A DNA stretch of 64,000 nucleotides from Liolophura sinensis (Eukaryota; Mollusca; Polyplacophora; Chitonida; Chitonidae), in assembly GCF_032854445.1 (NCBI RefSeq), contig NC_088303.1:11787501-11851500 (forward strand), written 5' to 3'. This document shows positions 1 through 11,200 of this stretch, one piece after another. Both the position numbers and the translations under genes were made by a program. Below the pieces are notes generated by a model, which was given only the letters and a program-made list of their open reading frames with translations, did not search any database and was not told where the DNA came from. The first letter of the stretch is position 1. Each line of letters opens with the position of its first letter.

Positions 1-1050
1 TATCACATTACCTGGCGCCGGCAGAGGTATACATAGGCTCGTGAATGCAAAAGCAACAACAGTCTGTGATACCGCTTATGCTTGATTAGGCACATATAGG
101 TTTGTAATTATAAAAATAGTTAATTGTTATGAGAAATATAACCATTTAATTGCACGAGATTAACAAGAAAGAGCCTAACATACAATTCTCGACTCATCGA
201 AGCACTAGTTTTGAATACCGTCAGCTGGTTTCAGTCTGTTAGAACAGGACCCTGCATGTATGTATTTAACCTGTAGTATGTAGGTCTAATCGAATACAAA
301 AGGTGTTGCTTGACAGAATGTTTAATTTTTATACGTAGGCTTAGTCTCGGTGAAGAACATGTATAGAGGTACAAAGGCTACAACACTTCACTGTACTGCT
401 GGAAGTGTAAATGCTTTTTATGATTTAATGCCGGCAACAAACATCAAAAGCAACACTGAATAGAAAGTAGACCTATATGGATGTCCACAACAGGCCATGT
501 CCTTTTAAAACTGAACATTGTAAATATGAATAGTATATCGATGGACTGGACAATTACTCTTCTATAGTAAACCTACCTATACTCGCCCGCTTACACTGCC
601 TTTCTGTCCATCGATATCATCGTATGTGTATGATAGCCCTATCTTGACTGTGGCAAGTATAACATCTGCTAGGAAATGCAATACGAGTCCTTTCTACTGA
701 AAATCGGGTCATATACTGTCGCACACCGCTCGCGTATTCGGGGCTTGTAGCACAATACAACAAAAGTATGTGCAGCTGAAAGTATTGTAATTGCTGTATG
801 ATCGTGCGTCGTCAAATTTCTTTCAACACGCGTTTAAAAAACGAATTTCTTAAGGTCATCTGTCAATATGCCCTCCGATTTAGATGCTTTTTAAGCCTGA
901 CGAGAATGTAAGCCGACTATTGACGCTAAAAATACTTTCACACTTTGGCCTTTTATGTAACTTCTGACTTCGACGTAAACTCATCACGTAGCTTATTCAT
1001 CTTGGAGCACAACTTTTACGTCTACGGTATATTTGAGTTATACTCTATTC
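1..1050. other. intergenic, no gene seen
   Basis: AT-rich sequence with stops in all frames. I see no coding exon, RNA gene or clear repeat here. Confidence 0.6.
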
Positions 1051-1073
1051 ATGCAACATGTATCCTGAATTTC

Positions 1074-1512
1074 ACCTGGTAGGTCATATCTGTCCCTCTG
1101 TAGGTCATATTAATCAACTGGTAGGTCATGTCGCGAGTTAAGTCATCAGTCGCCAAGTAGGTCATATATGTCACCAGATAGGCCATATCAATCAACAAGT
1201 AGGTCATATCAGTCAGCAGGTATGCCACATCAGTCACTAAGTAGGTCATATCAGTCAGCAGGTAAGCCATGTCAGTCACCAGGATAAGTCATATCAGCCG
1301 TCAGGTAGGCCAAATCACGCGCCAGGATGGTCATATCAGTGGCCAGGTAAGTCATATCAGTCTCCAGCTATGTCATATTAATCACCAGGTATGTCATATT
1401 AGTCACCAGGTAGGTCATATCAGTTACCTAGTAAGTCATATTAGTCACCAGGTAGGTCATACCAGTTGCCAGGTTTGTCATATCAGTCACCAGGTTGGTC
1501 ACATCAGTCGCC
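1074..1512. repeat. 21-bp minisatellite, left part
   Basis: About 20 imperfect copies of a 21-bp unit whose core reads GTCATATCAGTCACCAGG. Because 21 is divisible by three, several frames stay open on both strands and give spurious 7-residue-repeat ORFs (for example TDMTYLL on the minus strand). The array continues on the far side of a SINE at about 1,778. Confidence 0.9.
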
Positions 1513-1777
1513 AGGTTGGCCGAGGTGGTTGAAGTGCCAACGCAACGTAGTGACCAAAGAGCATTCCACCAATGCGGTCGCTGTCAGTTCAAGTCCACTC
1601 CGGCTGTACGTAGGAAGGTCTGTAAGCAGCCTGCAGATGACCATCCATCTGCGGTTTCCCCGAGCTCTGTGCGGTTTCCTCCCACCATAATGCTGGCCAT
1701 GGTCTTATAAGTGAAATATTCTTGAGTATGGTGTAAAACATCATCCAAATAAATAAATAAACAAATAAATAAATAAT
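1512..1777 (+). mobile_element. tRNA-derived SINE, full length
   Basis: The head has a good Pol III A box (TGGCCGAGGTGG, about 1,517-1,528) and a B box (AGTTCAAGTCC, about 1,587-1,597), as in a tRNA-Leu/Ser-like promoter. A body follows with 'cctcccaccataatgctggc' and 'aagtgaaatattcttgag', then an AAATAAATAAACAAAT tail. The same body recurs in both orientations at about 15.8, 19.2, 21.5, 30.0, 35.3, 58.5 and 62.8 kb, which shows a dispersed family. It sits inside the 21-bp minisatellite, so the array was already there when it inserted. Confidence 0.85.
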
Positions 1778-1965
1778 CACCTGGAAAGTCATATCAGTCA
1801 CCGGATTGGTCATATCAGTCACCTGATAGGTCATATCAGTCACCAGGCTGGTAATACTAGTCAGTAAGCTGCTCATATCAACCAGTAGGATGGCTATAAC
1901 AGTCACAAAGTTGGTTATATGAGTAACCTAGTAGGTCATTTCAGTCACCATACTGATTATTTCAA
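1778..1965. repeat. 21-bp minisatellite, right part
   Basis: About nine more copies of the same 21-bp unit, continuing the array after the SINE tail and fading into unique sequence near 1,965. Confidence 0.85.
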
Positions 1966-1979
1966 TAAATGCAAACTCA

Positions 1980-2510
1980 GTCCCAAGCCATTGATGAACA
2001 ACTAAATTTACTCATCCATTATGACACAAATGACTCAATTGCAAGCTGAGTAACTGCATTCCCAAAATGACACAGATACAAGCCATTAATGAACAGCCCA
2101 ACCCCTAAACCGGTAAACAAATGAACATCCATAATAACATCCCATCCCATGCCGTTGATGAGCCGAAGCTTGCCAACAAGGACAGTCCAAGATGCCAATT
2201 ATGGTTCATGATGACCCAGTTCCAAGCCACTGATGAACAATGGTTCAGTCCCAGGCGACTGATGAACAACTACATAGCCACAACAGTCCCAAGCCGTCGA
2301 GGAGCAACTAAACACCCAAAATAATCTGGTTATAAGCCCTTGAGGATCAACTACACACCCACAATAACCATCCCATGCCGTTAAGGAGCATCACCGTCAG
2401 AAGCCGTTGAAAAACTGAACATCTATAATAACTCACCCCCAGGCCATCCATAGGCAAAACAACACATCCACAGTTCCAAGACCTTGATGAACAACTGCTT
2501 ATCCAACAAT
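1980..2510. repeat. diverged tandem repeat around 'agccnttgatgaacaac'
   Basis: A phrase close to 'cccaagccattgatgaacaa' recurs at irregular spacing of about 40-60 bp (near 1,982, 2,075, 2,145, 2,225, 2,255, 2,290, 2,335, 2,370, 2,400 and 2,480). It looks like an old, decayed minisatellite. No coding signal. Confidence 0.55.
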
Positions 2511-2739
2511 CACTATGCCCCAACGCAGAATTATGACTTAGTCCCGAAGTGTCAATAATGTGATGGCCAAGTAACTGGCATAAAGCTGAGCAAAACAATT
2601 TATAGTCTTTTGATTTAGTATTCAACACCAGCCTTTGTTTACATCTTGTCACTTCCGTAAACCTTTCTACATACATATATATGTTCTTAAAACAACTGGA
2701 GGGTCTAAAAGGGAGAGGGTTGTAGACAGGAACTGCTTG

Positions 2740-5000
2740 CCGTCACATCCCTACCCCTCCAGAGATCTAAAGACTGAAATCCTCGGAAGAAGTGAAGTGT
2801 CCACTGGTAACAGGGGTTCTCTACCATAGAGTAAATAAAAAGGCCTTTCCTGAATGCTCTCTTGCATGCTTGTTCTGTATGCAAACAGTGCGAATGGTAT
2901 AATACGATCCCAGTCACAGTGATGGTTACTAACATACATGGTCAGCATTGTTGCCAACGTAAGATTAAACCCTCCACGAGCACATGGATCTGCGGATGAT
3001 AGACAGTATTATCTACTTTGGTAGTGTTCATGATTTCGCAAACAACTTTAACAACTTGAACAAGAAGCTCTTTTCTCTGTCTAACAGGAGGATTATGACT
3101 TCAATGACGAGCAACTATTTCTTGAACAAATAGGTTGGCGCATGTACGTGCATCTTGGGACTTTATTGCCAACCCCTTTGGCACTTTTTGTCAAGTAGTC
3201 GCTGAACACAACAACATACCGATAACCTTTATCCGTGTGCTGGATAGGAGCTAACAACTCTACGATCAAATTGTCCTTCCACCGGAAATGGTAAAAGAGG
3301 CGGTGGTGTCCGGTGGTGGAGTTTACTTTTTAAAACAGGAGATACAGGACTTCACTTCATTGAACAGTTGCATAAACAATCGTTTGCTCTTCTTCATCAT
3401 CGAGCTGAGCCAATACAACACCTAGTCCGTGGTTACTGGCGTCTATGTAGGGCACACATGCTAGAGAGAAATATTGTAAAATAGATGTAAAGCAAGCAGC
3501 ATCTCTCAGTCGGTTGAATGCGTTTTCGAAGTCTTGACACCATGAGAATTTTACATCTTTCTTCAAGAGATTATGTAAAGAGAATGCTATGGACGTAAAG
3601 TTACGTATATACTTCCGACAATACGACACAACGTCCAGGAAGCTGCAGAGTTCAGTCACATTGGATGGGTAGGGGAACTTCTTAATGGCACTTACTTTCT
3701 CAGGCTTGCTTCACGGATACGCTGAAGCACTTTACGGAGTTCAGAAATATGATCTTCAAGGTGGCTGAAAAAATGATTATGTCGTCAATGTAGACTAGAC
3801 AGGTTTTCCAATTCAAACCAACCAAGAGTAAGTCCATTCGACGTCGGAAGGTGCTCGGTGCATTTACCAATTCAAAGGCCATAACATTAAACTCAGAATG
3901 ACCACAAAAAGTTGAGAAATCTCCTTGTCCTTTTCGGCTACATCCACCTTCTAGTATCCCGAGAGTAAGTCAAGGGTGGTGAAGTACTTAGCACCTTCAA
4001 AAGCATGGACCATGTCGTCCACTAACGGTATTGGGTACATTAACTTCTTAGTAACTGAGTTTAAGGATCGACAGTCGACACAAACACGACAGGATTTATC
4101 TGGCTTTTGAACCAACACAACAGGAGATGACCAGGGACTATTTGATGGGCGATATAACGCCCTTATCCAGCCTCTTATCTACTTCCCTTTCAGCCATGTC
4201 TCGCTGGCTTGCTGGTGCGCAGTATGGTCGAAGCTTTATTGGATCGTGTCCTTGGGTATTTTACTTCATGTTATATCAAATTGGTTCTACCTAGATCTGC
4301 ATTTTTATCAACTAGAATGTCACTGCATTCATTTAACTTATTTTCCAACACAGTTTTCTCTTCTAACTCCAACTTAGACCCAGTGAGATCGATCTGATCA
4401 ACAAATGGCAACTTTTCTCCAGAAGGTTGGAGGTTAGCTATTACTATAGGCCAATCACATGGACTATGTACCTGTAATACACCCACTCTGATAGATATTC
4501 TCACTTGCACAGGTTTAGAGGATGTTCGAATTGGAACAAACAATTGTTCACTGGTGGCCACCACATGGGCGGGGTAAAGGCTGAACTGTGATACAAGTTC
4601 TTCACAGGGTTTACAACACCAACCAGTCCATCTGGTAACTTATCAATATTTTCCCGCAGTGTGACTCCTGATCGGCCTAGGAGTTGTACTGAATCTAACG
4701 GACAAACAGGCCAGCTGGTTCCTGTAAGATTATCTACATGTAACATAGGTGCAGTGAAATTTAACCAAGTAACAGTGCATTTGTGGAAGTCTATTTTGCA
4801 TTCTATCTGATTCCAGTGAGACAGTCCTAGGGCAATTTTTGAGCCACACAAAACATGACAGACATGACCTTGTCACCAATTGTGAAATTCCCATTCATTT
4901 TCCCTACAAGTTTTATTGATTCCCCAGTAGCTGACACAACAGTTTTATTGTCACTGGGAAGCAAACAGCATGGCTGAAGGCACAAAGGTATTGTTTACTT
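2740..5000 (-). mobile_element. decayed Ty3/gypsy-type LTR retrotransposon, pol region
   Basis: Reading the minus strand from high to low coordinates, the order is: a region upstream of RT with a protease-like stretch (about 5,000-4,270, including CKIDFHKCTVT); reverse transcriptase (about 4,170-3,700, with SPVVLVQKPDKS and the catalytic YIDD box near 3,790); the RT-connection/RNase H start (about 3,660-3,360, with DASNHGLGVVLAQ); and an integrase core and C-terminal part (about 3,290-2,750, with TDKGYRYVVVFSDY and FALFAYRTS). This is the usual protease-RT-RNaseH-integrase order of the Ty3/gypsy class. Frameshifts and stops separate the blocks, so it is dead. I see no gag and no LTR pair. Confidence 0.85.
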
Positions 5001-5184
5001 GTGATAATCAAAACAGACACTGGAATAAGGTCAAGCTTGCCTGCAATGCGTATGCCAGGATTAAAACGGCCAACACAGCATGTTGCAACATGTTGTGTCA
5101 TGAACTCTGTGCTGGATGGACGAATATACGGCCCCGTTTGTCGATTTTGAGCACTATTTTACTTCCGTGTTTGCGGCGGAGGGG
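5001..5184. other. no gene seen
   Basis: Short stretch between the retroelement remnant and the next repeat. The open frames here look like chance or residual retroelement sequence. Confidence 0.4.
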
Positions 5185-5344
5185 CTGACCGACTTGCCGT
5201 GAGCAGACAGCCGTAAGTAGCGCGGACGGACTGACCGACTTGCCGTGAGCAGACACTCGTAGGTGCCATAGACGGCCTGATCAACTTGTCATGAAGCAGA
5301 CAGACGTAAGTGCCCTAGACGGGCTGAGCCACTTGGCGTAAGTG
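5185..5344. repeat. 46-bp tandem repeat, about 3.4 copies
   Basis: Units begin with 'ctgaccgacttgccgtgagc' at about 5,185 and 5,231, with diverged third and partial fourth units near 5,277 and 5,324. GC-rich relative to its surroundings. Not coding as far as I can see. Confidence 0.8.
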
Positions 5345-6950
5345 TAGGATACCGTGGAGGTTGTGGGCGATCTGGCTGATAGTTGGTGGTCGTCGAAGGA
5401 GACTGTTGGAGCGCACGGTGTAGGGAACACCGTCTCTATATGCTAGATAAATTAAAGTAACGGCTCTGCCAATCTGTATCTGTATAGATCTCGATTTGTG
5501 TACGCTCAGTGGGAAACTTGTAATGCAAGTAAATATCTTGTTTGTTTCATTGTAACTACCACTCTCCGTCCTTATTTCAGACTCCCGTTTTCCTACCTCC
5601 TAAATCACGTAGGCCAGGTTGACGCTGGTTTCCTAGATTGGCGTGAGGGAAAAACGCTGCATTCATAATACATAAATCGACCCAAAAGCTGTAAAATGGC
5701 GAACAATATCTGAATCAAAAATTCAATACTTAATGACGTTAAACAGTGTTATTCCGCGCTCAGTAATTGATTCCATGGACCCTTTTGCTCTTGAAAGTTA
5801 ACAATTTGCACTGTATGGTGACAAAAAACATGAGCGAGAAAAACTAAAATGTAGGAGTAGTAATGTGAACGCCGCCACTTTTAGCGCGGACAAATCGGTT
5901 TGCAATCACTACATGTTTCAGACTGTACTCGGCGGAGTTACATCGGAGCATGCTCAGTATGCTTAAACGTGTAAACAAGTTCATCATGTAAGCTCAGCCT
6001 TTAAAAGGAACTAGCCGGTTGTAGTCCAAATGCTCTAGAAGCCCTATTTCAACAATAGTCACTCTTAGGTCTGCATCACAGTTCAAAGACTAATGTGTAA
6101 ACAATGTATGGTGGGGAAAACTACGACTATACGCAGGTTGATGCCAGACCTTTCAGGTACCACCGGAGGAGGCCAGCATAAACTGGGCTTGAAATTACTC
6201 CCGAGTCATAATGCTGAGCGACGGAAGCTCCCACGACACTTGTCAACAGCACCGACAACTGACAGCTGCATATGTATTGTCCACCATAATTTGAAGTTGC
6301 TGTGTTAACTGCATGCACATGTGGATAAGCTGTTTGTTAATTCGTGCCGAAATGAAGAAGAACTAACGACATTCAGATTTGTAGTTGGAGGAGACCGGAT
6401 AGAAACCGGAGGAAACCGGCCGAGGAAACACCACCCTTTACCATGTATGTGACAAATATCCTGACGAATTAGGTAATGAGGAATTTGAATGTCCAAAGTT
6501 TCTCCAACACAGACCCGGAGAACAAGTCCTCATATACATCTCCTCATATTCATATAATGCATATCGTTGCCTGATGACAACCCTGGCCTTTGCAGGATAT
6601 TCAACAGCATGTGACCAATAACACCTCACTAGTTCGCAGTGCTGGGGTTGTGTTATTGAAAGCTTAAATTAAAACGAAGAGAAAATTAACTGAGTCACTT
6701 ATGATAAATGCACCCATTTCATCTGATTAAAACAGCTCGTAACAAGAAACACTTATATCAGCACTTCCTATGATGCCAACAGCTTTTTTTTCAGTCCGAA
6801 CTGAAAAACATTATCAACATGCACCACGAATCTTCAACCCACACAAAAAGCCGCTAAATTCAATAAAAAATATATCTGAACACTGTAATATCACCAAACA
6901 GTGAATACCTTGTGTATGAGCCAACAGACGGTTGGAATTGTTTATAGAGA
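5345..6950. other. intergenic, nothing recognised
   Basis: I find no exon with credible splice signals or family motifs and no RNA gene. The short 'gtagttggaggagaccggat...' stretch near 6,380 resembles fragments of SINE body ('aaaccggaggaaaccgg') but is too short to call. Confidence 0.4.
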
Positions 6951-7380
6951 CGGCCTAAAATTCCATTTTCCGTGCAGGTTTAAATTAATTTCTGGGCAGA
7001 CCGAAATTATTTTGGTGTGGCGTATGGAAATTAATTTTACGGAGGGGTAGAATTATTTTAAGTGAAGGCTAAAATTAATTTCCGGCAGATGTTAAATTAT
7101 ATTCAGGTTGAGTAGAAAATAAGCTGTCAGATTTTATAGAAATGGGAACACTATAATATCGCTAGATGGTGCTTATTTTGTGTATATATGAGCAAACAGA
7201 ACACGAGGGCCGGGTTGAAATTTTATTTTCCGTGCAGGTTAACGTTAATTAAGAGGCGGGCTGAAATTATTTTCATGGTGGTTATAGAAATTTCTTGTAT
7301 GGAGGGTTAAAATTATTTTGTGTCCAGTTTGCAACTTATTTCCGGGGGTGTTAAAATTATTTTCGTATTGGATAGAAATC
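6950..7380. repeat. duplicated AT-rich repeat block
   Basis: Two diverged copies (about 6,950-7,140 and 7,195-7,375) each start with 'tccgtgcaggtt' and consist of a short phrase like 'gggttaaaattattttcg' repeated every 25-35 bp. Structure suggests a minisatellite followed by a block duplication of about 245 bp. Confidence 0.65.
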
Positions 7381-7514
7381 CGTCACCATAATAAAACTGC
7401 ATAATTCAAAAGTATGGTTACCCCTATACATCACATCCTTCATTTGCTCTGAAGTACATTTATTAATCTTTTGTTCAGAAATGGTTAGATCTTTATGTAT
7501 TATAAACATACATT

Positions 7515-7676
7515 AATAAACATACATTATATGAATAATATGTATTTCATGTAAAGTAGTGAATACCAACAACAAATAATCAAAAAATAAGATAAAATAA
7601 ACATACATTATATGAATAATATGTATTTCATGTAAAGTAGTGAATACCAACAACAAATAATCAAAAAATAAGATAA
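7515..7676. repeat. 81-bp perfect tandem duplication
   Basis: Positions 7,515-7,595 and 7,596-7,676 read identically by eye, starting 'aataaacatacattatatga'. Perfect identity in non-coding AT-rich DNA implies a recent duplication, or an assembly artefact. Confidence 0.9.
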
Positions 7677-8251
7677 TCTTGAACGTAAACCTGAGATTTG
7701 ACCCAACCGTTCATAGCACTCAAAACGTAATGTATATATTAAGTAAAATGCAGTGGGGATACAATTCATGCTGATATTCTCCATCCAATATATATGTTTA
7801 TTACACAACATTTTAGGTAAAATAAATATGCCTATGATTATATGAATTAGAGAATGAGTTATGTACGTGAGCCAGTATGTCAGATCGAACAGCAGAGAGG
7901 ATAGGTATGCTTGGGAACAATAGACAGCCCACGACACATGGTGCGATGGCTCGTCCGAGCATAACATGGTAACACCTTGCATATTGTGCTTTTCAAACAT
8001 ACAAAACATTTTCCTAATGTATGCGGAATAACTTCACAATGCCCTCATGACGAGACTTTGATGACATTTAGTCAGAGTCAAACATGGTGAAAGTTGCTCC
8101 GCTGAAGGGCTGACTTATGCTGGAACTGGCCATGAAGAACTCTTGTTGAAGACAACTGTTCATGCTCTGTTTTAACCAGTTACTATGACTTTAATCGGGT
8201 AGGCAACTATAACCAAATGTTAATCGAAGTTTGCACCTGAATTTACCTGAG

Positions 8252-11200
8252 ATGGAGATGTCTGCTGATAAGAATTTTGAGACTCGCCAGAGGTTGGTGG
8301 AGGCCAGACTTCAGGCCGACTCTTCCGATGAGGAAAGACAGTTTCTCGAAGCCGCAGAACTAGGGGATATAGACAAGTTAAAAGAAATTCTAGAATCCGG
8401 GGCTGTCGCTGTTGAAATCGTGAACCTATCAGGGCGCACGGCGTTAGAGCTGGCCGTCGATGCCAATAATGTGGACATCGTGGAATATCTCTTGCCCAAA
8501 TGTTCCAAAGAAACCGTCCACAGGGCTTTACTGTGTGCCGTGCAAGAAGATAGAAACTTTATCTTTGAGCTGATAATTCAGCACCCCCAGTACTCGGAAA
8601 CAGCCGTCCCCTCAGTGACAAGGGATGCGGATGGCGAAAATGAACAACCCTACCAGAATGGCAAAGACACAGGTAGCGTTCCAGAAGCCAAAGGCGATAT
8701 CAATCCCGAAGCAGCAGCACTCCTCAGAGAAGCTCTTGTTTTGGCTGCCATGGAGTGTAACTTCGCAATTGTTCGAACACTTGTCTTGAAAAAGGCCTTC
8801 ATCGAGCCTCCGCACGATTACTTCTGCATGTGTGCGCCGTGCGAGGCACAGAAATCAGAGGATATGATGCAGTACACAAAACAACGACTGAGTACATTCA
8901 AAGCCCTAGCTAGTCCGGCTCACATATGTGTCACGGAAAAAGATCCAGTTATAGCGGCCTTCCTGCTCAGCCATAAGTTCAAGAAGCTCAGCGAGATTGA
9001 AATCGAATACAAGGTACGTTCCACGTCTGCTATCGGGACAAAATCCCATGTTGACTGGGCAAAATTCCATGTTTGATATTCGAACAAAATCCCATGTCTG
9101 ATATCAGGACAAAACCCCGTGTCTGGTATCCGGAAAAAAATCCCATGTTTTGGTATCCGGACAAAATCCCATGTTGACTGGACAAAATCCTATATCTGAT
9201 ATCCAGTCAAAATCCTATATCTGATATCCAGTCCAAATCCCATGGATGTTACCAGGACAAATCCCATGTCTGATAACCGCACAAAATCCTATATCTTATA
9301 TCTGGACAAATTCCATGTCTGATATCCGGACAAAGTCCCAGGTCTGATATCCGAACAAAGTCCCATGACGACTGGATATGGGTACATTACTCTTCAGGGG
9401 AACGTGTAACTTTCTGCTGATCGCTATTTTATGTGTGTGAAATACTCTCAGATTCTGTAGTCACACATGTTTACCACATACACATCTCCGGAAACAAAAG
9501 TACAATATTAATATATTTATGTACGCATTTAGTAAAGTTGACACTTTTCTTGCAGCAAACGTACCTCGACCTGGACCAGCAATGCCAGCAGTTCGCCATC
9601 GACCTGATTGCGGAGTGTAGAAGTTCTGTAGAGGTGTCCACAGTGCTGAGTGGAAGGACGATGGATTTGGACGGGGATTTGGACGAGGCCACGGATGAGG
9701 AGGACGACATACTGCCTCTGCTAAAGGTCGCTATGAGTCTCAATCAGAAGAAGGTAAGGTTCCATCATTACACTATGGACAAATATGAACGAATATATCC
9801 CGTATTCTGAACATTGCTGAGAAAAGTACAACCACACTTCTAAAGATGCCGAGAAGCTGCCTATGATAACGATTCCTTACAATCCACTTTTATCCCTCAA
9901 ATTTCTGTAAACGATTCTTAAATGGAATTCTAAATAATTACCCAAATGATAAAGACTTAACTAATCAGTGTCAAGGTTCTCAAGAATTTTCTCATTAATT
10001 AAATGCATAAAAACGGTATTTAAGGAAAATGTCAAGTAAATACGGATCACGTCCCCTCTCACAACTTGCCTACATCAGTATTACGTTCTTCTAAAGGGTT
10101 CTTCTCGCCTCAGCTGATCGGAGCCTAACCAGTGAGGTCGCAGGTTCGGATCCAGCTCTCGCTGATTCGATTGTGGGTTTACATCAAGAGTATTGTCAAG
10201 TATCTGCCGAAGGATGGCGATTTTCTCTCGGCACTGGTTTCCTGCAATCATATCTACACATTCATAAACGAAAACGTCTCCAGCGTTACACACCAATAAA
10301 AAATAGATAAATACAGAAAGTCTTATTTGAAATGGGGGTTAGAATTAATTGAATCTCCAATATTTCATTTTGTTTTACACTTTATATTGTCTAGCGTTTC
10401 TTATGGTAAGTATTCTTAGAATTTTTTATGAATACTGACAGGAAATTCAGCTTTAAATCTTCAATAGGTGTCGCCACGATATGGCTGAAATATTGCCGAT
10501 GTGGCGTTAAACCATAATCATTCATTCATTCAATATGTGTATTTCGGTGGATTTTTTAAATATTTTATATTTTCATTTTAACAAAAGAAAGTAGTGAACC
10601 GTCATAATAAACTATAGCTAATAAACTATAACTAAAGGTATTATATAAATCCTGCCTTGTCTATCACACCAAACTTCCCCGGTTATTCTACATTATTTTG
10701 ATGTAATACTAATGTCGCTCACCTCAGGGGAGGTTTGGGTGACGATGCGTTGCTCTGCTCAGTTCTATGACGTCGATTTCAGTTTGTCGCTCATCCCAGT
10801 TGTCAGGCACAGGTAGCTCAACTGTGTTTCAGTGGCGTCCCTGTTCTCCACTAGCTGATCAGATTGTTTTGTAGCTCAGCTGTGGTTCTGTGGCGTCCCC
10901 TGTTCTCCGCTACCTGATCAGATTCTCTTACCTGAGAGGAGATTTGGGTTGTGGCACTGCTCAAGTGTATAACGTCTCTTGGTTTCGGTTTTAGTTTGTC
11001 GCTCACCCTAGTTGTTTTGTAGCTCAGCTGTGGTTCTGTGGCGTCCCTGTTCTCCGCTACCTGATCAGATTCTCTTACCTGAGAAGAGGTTTGAGCTGTG
11101 GCACAGCTCAAGTGTATAACGTCTCTTCGTTTCGGTTTCAGTTTGTCGCTCACCCTAGTTGTTTTGTAGCTCAGCTGTGGTTCTGTGGCGTCCCTGTTCT

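Noticed and set aside
1512-1600. A tRNA gene at the A/B-box sequence
   Set aside because: The boxes are part of a SINE head followed by SINE body and tail; no full cloverleaf with matching acceptor stem could be drawn.
2751-2957. Integrase-like minus-strand ORF as a host gene
   Set aside because: It lines up with RT, RNase H and protease remnants in the correct Ty3/gypsy order and is broken by stops, so it is retroelement debris.
9014-9076. Extension of TRPC exon 1 to the stop at 9,076
   Set aside because: The extra codons run into a minisatellite, while the GTACGT donor at 9,014 joins exon 2 in phase and preserves family homology.
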